From assembly GCA_021613335.1 (NCBI GenBank), contig JAJTWR010000458.1:1757001-1821000 (forward strand): a stretch of DNA of 64,000 bases, read 5' to 3'. Positions 1 through 13,700 of this stretch are shown one piece after another. Source of the stretch: Whitmania pigra (lineage: Eukaryota > Annelida > Clitellata > Hirudinida > Haemopidae). The translations under genes were made by a program, and so were the position numbers. The first letter of the stretch is position 1, and each line of letters opens with the position of its first letter. Under the pieces are notes generated by a model, which saw only the letters and a list, made by a program, of their open reading frames with translations, did not search any database and was not told the DNA's origin.

Positions 1-188
1 GAGTGAGTGAGTGAGTGAGTGAGTGAGTGAGTGAGTGAGTGAGTGAGTGAGTGAGTGAGTGAGTGAGTGAGTGAGTGAGTGAGTGAGTGAGTGAGTGAGT
101 GAGTGAGTGAGTGAGTGAGTGAGTGAGTGAGTGAGTGAGTGAGTGAGTGAGTGAGTGAGTGAGTGAGTGAGTGAGTGAGTGAGTGAGT
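1..188. repeat. (GTGA)n microsatellite
   Basis: Essentially perfect tetranucleotide array running from the window edge to about base 188. It lies upstream of the first protocadherin exon seen here, probably in an intron. Bases 189-577 after it are AT-rich with no coding signal. Confidence 0.97.
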
Positions 189-577
189 AATAACATTAAT
201 AATAACCAATTTTCATCAATGTAGGTGACCTCAGTTTGTAAGTAAACTCAATTTATTGCTGGCATTTCTTAAGTGAATTTTCCTTCCATTAAGGTTTTAT
301 TTTTTTTAATTTTTAAGATTAAGATGGATTTTTTAACGATTTAACGAGAGCTTCTAAAGCATTAAGACGAGCAACGAGCAGGTTTTAACCCTATTTTTTA
401 AATTTTATTTTCTATAAAGCCCACTTCGATCATCATCACTATCGTCATCATCACCACCGTCGTCGTCAATTAAAACTTTCAATAAGATGGTGATAGTCCT
501 CTAGCATTTCAAGCCAGTGAAACATCACTTAATAATACACCAACTAATTCTGAATACATTAATACTTAATAAACCAG

Positions 578-933
578 GAACATTTGTGGCCCACGTTTCA
601 GTCAGCGATGCGGATTCAGAGGAGAACGGAAGGAGCATCTGCAGGTTGGACAGGAGGCAGGACCAGGAGAACTTTTTCTATCCATTCGAACTGGAGTCCA
701 TGTACGCCTCAGAGTTCAAGCTGGTGACGAGAGAGATTTTGGACAGGGAGCAAATTAATACGCATAAGGTAGGGCAGGGGTTAGCATGCTGAATATGCTT
801 ATTATTCAAGCTACGTTATATTTGAGTGACCGTATTATTCTTTTAATGAGCTATTCTTAATTCTTCTTTGATGACGATGATGACGATGACGATGACTATG
901 ACGATGACGATGACTATGACGATGACGATGACT

Positions 934-967
<34 letters not shown>

Positions 968-3900
968 TGATGATGATGATCCTCATACCTATTTCTATAA
1001 AAGAAATCTTTTTGACAATCTTCTCTGTTTTCAGGTGACCATTGTCTGCTTAGACTTTGGCAGTCCAGTCATGACTTCATCAGTGACACTCACGGTTCTC
1101 GTGACTGACGTCAATGACAATTCTCCTTCATTTTTGTCGGTGCAATTCAAAGAAGGCAGACCAAAGGACCATAGAAGATCAAACGGGAATAACGAGGAAG
1201 ACAGATTGGACGTGGAGGTGCCAGAAAATCTTCCACTTGGAACTGAAATTGTCAGAGTTCAGGCCGTCGATCCGGATGACGGTGACAATGGTTTTGTGAT
1301 TCATTCGATTGTCCACGCTTCCTACCACGCTTTTGACGTGTCGTATGTCATTTCGGAGAACAGAAACAAGTCAATAAAAACTACTCCTGACATGGAAAAA
1401 GAGGAATTTCAAACTCATACTGGAATGATCTTTAACACATTGGCCAATAATCACAAAGCAATTCCGGAAAATGGATCAAATTTGTCGTTAATATTTTTCG
1501 AGAACTCTGGCACAACGGAATTTCCACTTTCGATAGATCCAATCATAGGCTCACTATTCGTGTGCGGCTCTTTGGACCGTGAGAAGTTCGGCAAGTTGTA
1601 CCTGACAATACAGGCCATCGACAACGGTCTGCCACAAAGGTCAACTTTCCTGAGAGTCCTCATCCACATACTCGATGAGGATGACATTCCACCTTCATTT
1701 GACAACTCCACCTACCTCTTCACTATCTCCGAGAACCAGCCTCCTGGTTTACTCATTGGAACCGTCCATGCGGTGGACGGAGACGCCGATGAAAAGCACA
1801 GAGGATTTTCGTACAAACTCAGCGAGGGAACAACGTCTGTTCAGCAACAATCGAAATGTGTTGAACTCGAACTGGAAAAAATCAAAGTGGAAAAGGAAAC
1901 CGCTCCACAAAACTCCGATGAAATTCATCCGAGCGTATCGAACAAGCGCTTGTCGTCTCTGAGGAAAAACAGCCAAAGCTATCCGCATGTCAATCCAAAT
2001 TCAAATGAAACTAACAAAAAACTTCACGCCTCACCTGACAAAAAAGGAAAACATCTCTCTTCACATAGCGTGTCGAGTTTGTTTAAATTGAACAAATTCT
2101 CAGGTGAATTGAGCGCATTGAAATCGTTAGACCGTGAAACAGTCCAGGTGTACTGTCTCGTGGTGGCGGCAGTTCCAGATGACAGGAAGTCCGCTCACCT
2201 CATCCGGGTCGTAAGGGTAGTAGTTAATGTGACGGACGTAAACGACAACAAACCTCATTTCCGATTCAACACTCCGAAGGGTAACTTGGGTCTATCGGTC
2301 AGGCACCAGCATTTTCCCAGCAATGCACTCAAATACACGCTCATTGACTCCATCATCATTTCCACCTTCACTCCAGTAGGACAAGCCATCTACAAGTTAG
2401 ACGCGTATGATGAAGACTTTGGGAAGAATGCCTCTCTAATTTTCAGTCTAACATCGGACGTTCTAATTGGCAATCAAATGGCTTCAGTCACAACAACTCA
2501 ACCGACGAAAGACCATCAACAACATCAGCTATTCCTCGTCGATGACATTTCAGGAGTAGTACGACTGAACAGAGACATTTCCAAAATCTCTAGAGAGCAG
2601 CACCTCTTGACCCTCCAAGTCAAAGACCAGGGAACTCCTCCGCTCCACGACACAGGGCACCTGATCGTGCTGCTCAACAATGAAACGCTCTTCATTCCCG
2701 ACGAATCTCCCGAAGAAAATCTTCTCAGCAGTGACAACAACTACGACGACCGCGAAAGCGAATCTCCGCACGTGTTGGCCAACGAGAACACAGTAGTTGT
2801 CTTATCAGTCACTCTGGCTGCCATTCTGCTCGCCATAGCGGTCGTTACCATAGTGATCGGAATGGTGAAGCTAGAGGAGAGGAAGCAACGTAAAGCCATA
2901 ATGGCATCCTTCAACGGAAGTTGTACGAGAAATAACAATGCAGACGAGGATGACGATGAGCTCGAAGACGGGAGTTTGGCACCAAAAATTGCGCCAGAAA
3001 AGTTGGAATTGATGGAGGACCAGGTGAGTAACTCCTTCCTCATTTGTTGATTCCACGATGTACCACGGTCCAATAAATTTGCGGCGAAACGTTATTCACA
3101 ATGTGATACAGGTGTGCAGACACGGTGATGATGTGTGTGTGCACAGGTAGAAAAAATGGCTGATCAAAAGTTAAAAAGACCATTGTTCGAGTTGCACTAT
3201 TAATATAATACTTCTGAGAAATGATTGATGGGTCGTTTTAAACATGAAATGGAAATTGTGTCAAAAGAGTGGCATTCGAATTGAGAAAATTTGAAAATGT
3301 CGGAATTTATTAGCATAAAATCGATACCAGCAAAATGCCTTCATTGTGACAATAGATTGGAAAGCAAGGGATGAACTTGGAAAAGGGGAAAAAGCCATCT
3401 ACTGGAAAGTGCTTGGACTTTAGAAACGTAAGGAAGTTAAGAGGAAACTCAAATCTTGTTTCCGAATATCGAGGAAGGAAATCTTATAACATCAAATCTT
3501 GTTATTAGCGGATTCATGCAAGGGTTTCAGTTTTCTCTTGTCGTTGTCGTTGTTGTTGTTGCTGTCGTTGTTGTTGTTGTTGATGATGATTTCACACATT
3601 TATATTTGAATCGTGTATATTATTTGTACTGATTTAAATCCGATGTTCCAAATTCCACCTTTCTATGGAAATGAGCCGAAGAAATTGATGTGCACTTTGC
3701 CGATTGCCGGAAAAAAGTTTTGATTATGTTTTTTAAACGTGAACACGTGATCCTATTTTATTCATTTATTTTTTTAAATGAGTTTTTTGAGTTTCAACTT
3801 AATTCACTTATTGACATATCCTATTTTTATATTTAATTTTCTCGCAGAATTCCAGCCATCCATCCACCAACAAGAAACCAGTTGTCGTTTTCATCAAAGA

Positions 3901-4819
3901 CCAATCGGTCCCAAGCAGAAAACTTCCGACTGACCAATCAGTGATTATGCCTATAAATAACCAGGGATTTTCCAAAATTTGTGGAAATGGAAACGAGGAG
4001 AAAGAAACCGATCCTAATCACATCGACTGGAATAAAAGCGACCTCAGAAGTTGCACTTCAGATGTGTTTAGGAACGGATGCGCTTCACTGAACCACCACG
4101 TACACGGCAGTGGGACTCTGGTAAAACCTAACAAGTCGAGGAACCATAGCGGGTATTACAACAGGTGCTCTTTTGAAACTGGAACTTTTCCATGGTTTTG
4201 GTGTTTGTTGGTGATGGCGGTAATGATTGAGAATTTTATGGGGTCACTGATCAACTGCAACGAATACTAAAAAAAATTTAACGAAGACGATCCTGATAAT
4301 GAAATTTTAACTTCTAAAATGCAGGGAAGTCATTTCATCATTTTCCAAGGGAAGGGGCGGTAAAATCCTCGCACAACTTGAGGAGATCTTTTTTTTGCGT
4401 CTAGTCTTAAATCAACGCCCCCTCCCCCAAATTACGTCCCTGCTAAGATGTAATCATATTTATTTAACAATAACAAATTCAAACTCAATATTTAACCCAA
4501 AATAATCTCAAAAAAATTCAAATTTGTCAGAGCATCCCATTCCGATATCTTTTCCGCCTCGACAGTTGAACAGAAAATCACTCAACCGACTAATTCATAT
4601 GTCATCGATGCCCCTCACGATCATGTCCATGGGGGACAAATGACGTCATATTTGGGCCAGATCAAACAATCAGGTCGCGAAAGTTCGGTAGAACTTGGCG
4701 TCAGGTCAGACACTAACGGGTTCTCATGCTCAGACCCTTCCAACGGGTGGTCATTGCCACACGTTTTTCCAATTCCATCCATGAAGTTCGTAAAGACTGC
4801 TGACGGTTACAAGATTTAG
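578..4819 (+). CDS. Protocadherin (delta-type), 3' part of gene
   Basis: Calcium-dependent cell-adhesion receptor at the plasma membrane. Four exons are supported: 578-768, 1035-3023, 3848-4164 and 4531-4819, all with AG/GT borders and compatible phases; about 928 residues are encoded here. The first exon opens at an acceptor, so earlier exons lie outside the window. Exons 1-2 encode the end of one cadherin (EC) repeat and about three more: DVNDNSP at 1107-1127, a degenerate DEDDIPP at 1674-1694 and DVNDNKP at 2235-2255, with ISEN and LDRE motifs between. A hydrophobic membrane segment at about 2790-2861 is followed by KLEERKQRK and a cytoplasmic tail spread over exons 3-4, ending at TAG 4817-4819. 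The tail has no motif I recognise. Read-through of exon 2 (stop at 3050) or exon 3 (stop at 4270) would give short alternative tails. The EC repeats carry long hydrophilic inserts. Family call is firm; subtype is inferred. Confidence 0.88.
869..980. repeat. (GATGAC)n/(GAT)n microsatellite in protocadherin intron
   Basis: Imperfect GATGAC array ending in a pure GAT run, inside the intron at 769-1034 between the first two protocadherin exons of this window. Confidence 0.9.
3024..3847 (+). other. Protocadherin intron with (GTT)n tract
   Basis: Opens with a consensus GTGAGT donor and closes with a pyrimidine-rich CTCGCAG acceptor. It contains an imperfect GTT/GTC repeat at about 3541-3589; nothing else is seen. 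The next intron, 4165-4530, is also featureless. Confidence 0.75.
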
Positions 4820-4862
4820 GAGCAATCTGCAGATGAATAATTAATTACACGACTTTTAAAAT

Positions 4863-4868
4863 AATAAA
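4863..4868 (+). promoter_or_regulatory. Putative poly(A) signal of protocadherin
   Basis: AATAAA 44 bases after the TAG stop of the last protocadherin exon. Confidence 0.5.
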
Positions 4869-6175
4869 TTATGATAATTGTGCAGCAATTATGCAAATGT
4901 TATGTTTGTGATGTCTATGCGAGCATAGAAAACATATCGGTCGATTGAGAAGCAAAACATCAAATTGATTCTTTTTATTATGTTGAAATTTCTATCCCAG
5001 TGTTTCCAAATTATAATAAAATATTTTTCTTCGTGTTTGTCAAAAGCAGTTTGCCATCAAATATCTCGTTTGACATTTTGAACATAAGGAATTACTAACC
5101 ACACAACATTTAACCTGACTAGAACTTCTATTGATCGACAGTTCGCATGCAGTGAAGGTAGTGATAATGGGGCAATGTCGAATGTGATACGGACCGATAT
5201 ATGCTCCATTGTTTAAATTACGTTGCCATAGAGTCTTCCTCGAAGCTTCTGCTTTTGCAAAACGAGTAAAAAGAAGCCATTTTTAAAAATACATTTACCG
5301 AATTTGTAGTTGAATGAATTAAATCTATTGAGATCACCAGCTTTTTATTTTAGACGGAATCCTTATATTTTAAATTAACTATTTATGTTACATACATTAT
5401 TATATTTATACATTACTTTAAACACATTCTAAATTTAAGACCTCCATTAAGTGCTACCTACTCGTAATTTCAATACCATACCAAGAGAGTTAATAGGAAC
5501 TCAGCAAACACAAGAAATCAGGACCCGCTGGTTTGTGACCACCATACAAGTAATATAAGTAATTCACTAAATGTTTATATTATAGATATATAATTAATTA
5601 TGAATAAAGTATATCTTATATGCATATATACATGTCCACAAACACATATACGCGTTATATTCCGGCCGGAATAAGCAATTTGGCTATGCACGGTACCCTT
5701 ATGGGTTCTTTGACACATTAGATTTTCATTAACGAGCTTATTTACTTTACGAGTACAGTCTCTATATCGACATTTTGCCCGGCCGTAAGCCGCTGAACAG
5801 GACAAATCGGATAACCCGTCTTCAGACTTTGTTTGCTGGGAAGTAGTAAAGGTGTATCAAGGAATCATAGATGTTACAGAGTATTTACTAAAGTTGCAAG
5901 TTGAAAATTTAATTTTTATAATCTTTAATTTTCTAAAATAATGTGATGAAATGAAACGAATTACGAGAATATCAGTAGTTTATTTTAAAATGTGAGCTTT
6001 CTTGTGTTTAATTTAAAATAAAATAAATTGCAAATAATAAATTTTATTTAATTTAAAAATATTAAACAAAATTTATAATATTAAAAATATGTAAATACTT
6101 TTCATTAAATAAGCGAGAGCCACAGATGTAAACATACAACTTAAAACATTTCATCGCTCTCTAGTAACTTAAATA
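4869..6175. other. Intergenic: protocadherin to Nup54
   Basis: AT-rich DNA with no supported exon. The short minus-strand open frame at 5575-5805 has no family resemblance or splice context. The Nup54 promoter must lie in the last few hundred bases, but no TATA box at a convincing distance is visible. Confidence 0.5.
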
Positions 6176-9100
6176 ATGACATCTTCAACACAAGGTAATA
6201 AACTTTCTGAAGAAGGTTTTTGTTTCTTCCATTTCTGGTTCCTCCACCGGCTTATGCTCTGCAAACTAAACCGGCTTACTTTCATCCAACAGCTTAATTG
6301 TGAACCTTATTAAGTCAACCGTAGTTGTATGAATGGTATCGATTAATGGAAATAGTGACATGTACAAGATATTTATCCACAAGTTAATTTGAAAATGGCT
6401 ATATAATCAAATTAAGGGTTTTCATTCGGAACAACGCCGGCTACCACAAGTGGATTTGCTTTTGGATCAGCTTTACCCACCGCTCAATCCACCGGCTTTG
6501 GAGGTGGTTAGCTCAAATTTCGATTCAACTTTGTTAATTTTGAGATCTTGCGGCAGTCATTTATGATTCATTTTGTCAGGTTTTGGATTCGGATCTGCTG
6601 CCTCTGCAGGTCAAAACTCAGGATTTGGCCTAACTTCTGCTGCACCATCAACTGGTACGTTGTTTTAAATTTATCTGTTAGACCCTAAGCCATGAAGATA
6701 CGACCAATTGTCTATTATGAGTTTTTTTTTAAAATAAAAACCATTGGGAAAAGCAGTGTTTCTTTATGATATTCTTCTGAATAATTTTCCAAGTTTGAAA
6801 ATATTTGTTTAAAATTGATATCACGTGGACATTTGTAGGACTTTCTTTCGGAGCTAGTACTGGTTCCAGTTTATTTGGGGCAACGACGACTACTCAGTCA
6901 GCTGGCTTTGGGGGATTTGGATCTTCAACAGGGAGTAGTGGTTTGTTTGGGGCAGCCACAGGGGGAGCAGGTCTTTTTGGGGGATCTTCAGCTAGTGGTA
7001 TTGGAATCGGCACCGGAGTTGGCTTTGGAGCATTTAAACCCGCAACAGGTCTTCAGGGAGCACAAGCAAATACAAGTTCCAATGCTCAAGGTTTTAATAT
7101 ATTTTTTGATTAAATATAGTGACAAAAATAATTGCTTAAAAATAACTCCCATATGCTAGTAACACTTTTTTTATTATCATAATTAAAACTGATGAGGGCA
7201 TTCTCCTTGACAGAATGATTTATCAATAAGTTTAAATTGCTTGCAAAATATTCAGATAAGAAATGAATAAGTTTAAGTCTTTAACAAGCAAATTATGAGC
7301 AAATTCTTATGGTTGACTAAATGATGTCAAATTTTTAACGGGATAAAAATTGATTTAATTCACGTTAACCAGCCATCAGCAACAGCCTGGTGAACTTGAA
7401 GCAGGCAATCACAAATCCAGTCGTATTTGCTGATGAAAGGGATCAAGTCATCATGAAATGGAACCAAGTTCAGTCTTGCTGGGGTGTTGGAAAAGGATTT
7501 TATACTCAACAGGGAGCCTTTGTTGACTTCACACCAGACAACCCTTACTTTCTGTTGAAGGTTAAACTTTATTCCAGATCATATCTTCACACTTTATGCA
7601 TAAAAATGCTAATTTCTTTATTCCTTTGGGTTGTGATTATTTATTAGTCATTTTGTACAGGCTGTGGGATACAGCTGCATATCAGATTCCAAAAACGAGG
7701 ATGGCCTAGTGAATCTTGTGTTTGGGAGGAGCCAGGAAGAGGTTTCAACAAATCAGCAGCAGATCGTCGATGCCCTGCACAAGTTTCTCGGAAGTCGGAC
7801 CAATCTCATCGTTTGCGTTGACTCCATAAAACCTGTTCTCGGAGACAAGTACTGCCTAATTATATCTGTTTTCAATAACTTGGTTTCTACGGTCCTTGTT
7901 AAACATGATGCTTGTTCCATGCAGGTGTGAAATGACAATGTATGTCCAAGACAGACAGGTAACTGGAGTAACAACCAGGATACTTGCATCAGAACTTTTC
8001 ACATTCCTCAACCAGCAGAATATTCGTCAACAACTCCTTTCCCAGATCTGTGTTTCTGACGTTTACATCAAGGTTGCCATGACGAAGGAGCAGATGAAGT
8101 ATTATTTGGACAACCCTCCGACAGGTGTCATTTGTGATTTTGATTTTGGATCATGGTTTAATAAGAGTGCCAGCTGATCAAAAAAAGAGCAGATGAATAT
8201 TTACAAGCTGTCCTAATACTTTTTAAATATTCTTTCATACAATACTTGATAAGGCATTCCAAACTTTGTTGACTTAATCATTACATATTATTTGAAGAAA
8301 ATTAATTTCTAAGTGTTAAATTACAAAATGAGTGATAATTACACTACATTCATACTGATGTGGTTAACCGGTTTTTGTCACTTTGCAGGCATCGACCATC
8401 GCATTTGGGAACAGGCAAAGATCGACAATCCTGATCCCCAAAAGCTTCTCCCCGTTCCAATCGTCGGCTTCTCTGAACTCCACCAACGATTAAAATATCA
8501 GGACCAACAGACTCAGATGCACAGATTGAGAATCGATGTGAGGCTTGTTTTTTTGTCTGATTTTGAATTTCAATTATTGTTGTTATTATTGTCTTAACAT
8601 TTAATAACATCTTCATGATAAGATGTATGTTACGCAAGGATATCAATTTCAACTGATTTAAATTTCATCAGGTGATCTCTGCCGACCTATCATCCCTGAA
8701 GTGCAAGCTCGCCGACATGGTGGCAAAGATTGATGAATTTAAAAGAAGACAAGTTCTCATGGGTCATAGAGTGCTGCAAGTGAGCAAAATGATCCCATAC
8801 GTGTACAGTTGCACTTATTCAGCAGTGTTACACTTTCATTTCCTTCAAATCAATTGCAAACAACCTTAAATTTTAATGAAACTCTTCTCTTGAGTTTAAT
8901 CGATTTTCATTGAAAACCAATTCTTGCCATTACAAGGTCATGGTAAAGCAGGAGATAGCCAGAAAACAAGGTTATGCCATCCAATCTGAGGAGGAACTTT
9001 TGAGCACACAGTTGGAATCCATAGCAGCTGAACTTAATGCACCAACCCAGTTTAAGGTTTTCATATAAAATATAACATATAATATTTAACATATAATAAT

Positions 9101-9900
9101 ATTTCACATTGATTCTTGTTTAAAATGCCTTATGTCTACAGTAACCTAACTATTGCAGCTTTTGGTGTTTCAGCTACTTGAGATTTAATTATTTAAGAAT
9201 TATAAATGATATTATGCATCAGGTCATACACGATAATATCACCAGCACGTTACTAATGTTCAACTTATATTTTATTAATACTAACATCTATTTATGGCAT
9301 TATTGAAATAATGCTAATTTAATGTTGTTAATCACCTCAATCAACAGGGTAGGCTGAATGAGTTGATGTCCCAGATCCGGATGCAAAATCATGCCTGCAT
9401 CATGAGGTCTGACGTTGGTTTCCAAATAACAGACGAAGTTCAACAAGAAATCAAACAGGTTCTTGCCCATAACTTATGATAAACTTTCTCTTTCATCTTG
9501 TTTTCAAAGGAAGCTTAAGCTACAGCTCAATTTCATAATTGGAGCATTAAGGAGATAATCACACCTAAATCTAACAGAAACTCAAAAATGTGGATAAGAA
9601 TTCATAGCTAAACTTTCATAAATTTTTTTTCAACAATATTTTAGCAAGTTATATGAATTTATTTTCTTGTAATATCATTATGTGTTATTCTACCTAGAAT
9701 TGTGTACAATCTTCTAGTACAACTTTCAGAATTGACAGACAGGAAACAATAAATTTTTAAAACTGCTTATTTTTTTCCCACAGCATCTGAACAGACAACA
9801 GGAGGGGATATCACACCTGGTTCAAGTACTCAGGGAGGACCTTGCCGATCTTAAGGTCTTGGAACAAAGTGTTGCCGAAGTATCTAAACTCAGGAGATAA
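6176..9900 (+). CDS. NUP54: Nucleoporin Nup54 (complete)
   Basis: FG nucleoporin of the central-channel Nup62-Nup58-Nup54 complex. Twelve coding exons fit with AG/GT borders and unbroken phase: 6176-6194, 6417-6503, 6580-6654, 6839-7090, 7373-7560, 7661-7848, 7925-8124, 8389-8537, 8672-8779, 8937-9056, 9348-9458, 9784-9900. They sum to 1614 nt, i.e. 537 aa, against 507 in the human protein. The N-terminal ~140 residues are Gly/Ser/Thr-rich with FG dipeptides (GFSFG, GFGFG, SSLFG, SGLFG). The rest is the conserved Nup54 alpha/beta and coiled-coil region: FADERDQVIMKWNQVQ, AVGYSC, DHRIWEQAKIDNPD, LPVPIVGF, ELNAPTQFKGRLNELMSQIR and the C-terminal helix. The start is the only ATG giving the short MTSSTQ leader in phase with exon 2. 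Convergent with the Asx gene downstream. Confidence 0.96.
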
Positions 9901-9913
9901 ACCATCTATTCAT

Positions 9914-9919
9914 AATAAA
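9914..9919 (+). promoter_or_regulatory. Putative poly(A) signal of Nup54
   Basis: AATAAA 14 bases after the Nup54 stop codon. It would give a very short 3' UTR; later signals could also be used. Confidence 0.5.
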
Positions 9920-10748
9920 CAGTGTTGTTAACAGAAGTTATAAACCACTGAATTTCTCAGTCTATTAAATCGATTGAACAATTTGAGAGCCTGCTACACA
10001 GTGTTGTTGCCATAATATACAAAAATTAGAATTTTATCGTTTGTGAATGTTATTAGAAAAAATTTGCAAAAACAAAAACAAGGTAATGGGGAATGAATTA
10101 ATTTTACCTCATGCATGTTTTGGGGATTGGGTGACAAGTGTTTCACATGATTCAGGCAATACCTTCATGAAAATCTAATGTTTCTCGCTTTAAACTCAAA
10201 GATTCGATGTAGAACGAATAAAACCATCAAAAACGTTCTGCTATTTAGAAACAACAAACACGAGATAGATATCTAAAAAATGAAGCATCCACAGAAAAAG
10301 CTTTTTACAGGATTAGTCACAGCTGAAGATTAACCAAATCTTTAAGTCATCATCGAATATGGACCAGAATAAGGTATGATCAACATTCAGAATGGCAATC
10401 TCTGACATCAACGGCCACCAAATAGAAGACTTACTAAACAATGTTCCTGGAAAATATCCATACTATCTAATATTGGCACCCTGTTGAGTCAGATGAACTA
10501 TTGAGGCATCATATTCATTTCAAGTTACACACACATATATATATATATATGCTGAATTTAGATTCATCTATACAAGCTCAATACATTTATTTTCTAAGTT
10601 TACAACTCCATTTGGCCATGAAAAGAGCATTGAAAACCATCTTTGCAGATTTCAAATCTTTGATAATAGCACTGATTCTTCTGCAGTGCATTACCAAACA
10701 ACTCAATCCCTTAAGGCAGGGTTGTCTTGACCACAGATTCAAAGAGCC
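9920..10748. other. Convergent 3' region between Nup54 and Asx
   Basis: Holds the 3' UTRs of two genes that meet tail to tail. An (AT)n run lies at about 10537-10551. TTTATT at 10586-10591 reads AATAAA on the minus strand, about 160 bases after the Asx stop, and is the best poly(A) signal for that gene. No other coding signal is seen. Confidence 0.5.
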
Positions 10749-13700
10749 CTACTTTTTATTTGCTGGAGGTAACCAGAGGAACATCTGATTGTTGTTTGCT
10801 GAAGTGTTGATGATGGGGATGAAGGTAACATTCTTCAAGCTGCTGTTGCAAGAAGGCTCAGAAGTCATGGTGAGCGACTTGGAACCGACGGAGGCTGCTC
10901 TTGGTTGATTCTGATAAAGAACAATCTGGCTCTTTGTTACAGTCGGACTTATTGAAGAGACCAGAGGTCCCTGGGGTATGTTTAGCATGGAGAGATAATT
11001 TGGAGGGGGAACGAGTACTTGGTTGACCTGTAAGATATTATTCGGAGACATTTCTGCTTTTTTTAATGCGGGCCTGTTCAGCACATTATCAGTTGGTATG
11101 CTGTTAACTGCCAGATAAGATCCTAAATTCAACTGTTGATTGACTGGTGAGAAAATAATAAGAGGTGATGAGCCATTGGTTCCTGCAATTGCTGAATTGT
11201 TGGAAGCTGGGTAAGATGTGATCTGATTAGCCTGAGGTATGGGTACAGGGTTCTGCAGTCTCAAAGTCGACATTAATGAGGTCATAGGAATCTGCAAAGA
11301 TGTTTTTCCCAACTTCACAGTATCATGTCCACTAGTAATGTTGTTAGTATTATTATTGTTGTTGTTATTATTATTAGTATTATTATTATTATTGTTAATG
11401 TAACTGCTTGTAAGCAAGTTAGATGATGAATTTAATTCAACATTTATAAGTCTGTCTCCATGAACCAGTGGCCGTTTAGACAAGCAAGCCTGAGCAAGAC
11501 CATCTTGTGGTATTCTGCCCAAGCTCTTCTCAGTGAAAATCAAGTTGCGCAAAAGGGCGTCGTTTATATTAAGGTTCACACCAGAAGGACCAGGAAGAGA
11601 CGTTTTGAGAAGATTGGACTGGACTGGAGAGGAGAGAGTTGGAGATTGAAGTTTGGATAAAATCACACCAGCTGGCTGCGTTGTCAGTGCCCTTAATTGC
11701 AGGTTCATTGTTGCTCTGTTAAAGTTCTGACTTGTTGGCAATGAATTAAAAATAATTTCTTGAGAAATGGTTCGACCATGTTCAACTGGCTTGTTCAAAA
11801 ATCTATTTTTCTGCTCTAAAATATTACTTTGATCTACTGGAAGGGGCAATTTTGAAGTTAGTTGTGGACTAGGTGAAGATGGTACTGGTGATGGCAATAA
11901 TGATGCTTTTCCATTAAAATCTCCATAAAGACTTTCATTAGATGATGATGATGCTAGTGACCCAGGAGGTGAAGGTAAAGCAGTAACTCCACTAGTGTTG
12001 TTGCCTCTGTTGACATTTTCCTTAGACAAGTCATTGGCAATACCAGTAGCTGAGGATCCTGGTCTCTGGGTGTTTGCCAAAGGAATAAAACTGACCCTGG
12101 TAGAAGCAAGAGCAGGTGAAGTGAGCATGGAGGTTGAACCACAATTGAGGGATGAGGAGGTCTCCAATGCTTGGGACAAGTTTGAGATGGATGATGATTT
12201 ACTGCTGATGGAAAGAAGGATATTTTTCAAGAAATTGAAATTGCTGATCTGCTTCTGGGGTTGGCATTTTAAGTTTGAGTTTGTTCCTGAGCCCGAAACA
12301 TGCTCAGAATTTGAAACCACTCGAGATACTTCGGTTTTAGGCAGTTCTGAAGCCCTAAAACTGGTTGTTGATGAGGAATTCATTCCAGATAAAATAGATG
12401 TCGAAGTATTCAATTTTCCAAACAGTTTTTGGCTCAATTTGTTTGCCAAGCACAAAAGGGTTTCCCTCTCAACACAGTTTGGAGCCCTGCGCTTCGAACT
12501 CATTGCTTTGAGCTGCGTGATTGTAGGTTCAACTGGCTTATTGCTGTTCTTAAGAGAATTACTTAGCAGAGGAAAATATTCTGCTATTGGACTATCTGCC
12601 TTTGTAGCGAAAGCATTACACTGAAACTTCTTAGAATCCTTCTTGATATTAGCTGAAGTATTGGAAGATACAACCTCATTTTGTTTATCTGATGTTTCTA
12701 ACGAATCAGATGAGACCATCAACTTAGCATGATTATTTGAACCTTCCAATTTCCAAAACTGGGTGAGCGTGGGTGATGCAGACGGCCCGAGCTGAAACAT
12801 CGTAGGACTGACGAATCCAACCTTAAGGTTGTCAAATTTCAGTGTCATCGGCATGGTCTGCTTGGCCGAACCATTGCAGATGAGTTCATATTCCCGAGTT
12901 ATCAAGTCAGATAGGGTGAGAGTATCCATTTTTGGGGTTGAATTAGCCACCTGTTGGTCCTCTAAGCCTTCTGTCTTGATCATATCACCCTTCAACTGCC
13001 TCTGACATTTTTCTAATTTACTATTCAAATGGCTCAGAATTTTAGATTTTATCAGTTGACCATTGCGACGCTTCTTCTGCACTTCGTCCTCATCAACTGC
13101 TTCTGCAACATTCCCAGAAATCGTGGATTTCTTTATCTCTTGAGAGTTTTCTAAAATCTTCTTCGTCACCCTGATATTTCTCAGCGGCCTTGTTTTCTTC
13201 ACAACAGCAGCTTTGCTCAACTTCTTGATAGGGATCACTTTTCTTTTGATTCCATAATTTGTTCTCATCTTTGGTTGGTCAATATCTTCTGGCCTCAGGG
13301 AATTATAACCATTATTGGCCTCCTTCTCAATTGTGCTCTGTTTGTCCCTTTTCACCTCAATGAGGTTTGTTCCCTCCAATTTTGCATTACTTGTTTTTAA
13401 CTTCTTCCCGTTAAGATGTCCAAGGTTTAAATGATAATCATCGGACCCGCATTTTCTCTTTCTCGGGGTAGGTGATGCAGAAGTTGAAGATTCTGAACAT
13501 TTGCTAGACGTAACAAATTGCTTAATTAAAAATCATATAAAAATTTAGAGCAATCAAATAGCAAAAGGTTTACCTTGGAGTGTGTTCCAGAGGTACAGCA
13601 CTCTCGAAATATTTTATCTGTAATTTGTAAGCCAGGTTTCAGCAAAATCGATGAAAATGACAATCACTGAAAAGCAATAAAAAAAAACAAGATTGGGGCT

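Noticed and set aside
5575..5805. Minus-strand frame with several Cys residues
   Set aside because: The Cys spacing fits no known finger, and there is no splice or gene context.
11995..12624. 209-codon plus-strand frame inside Asx
   Set aside because: Antisense shadow of the low-complexity Asx exon, which is supported by phase and homology.
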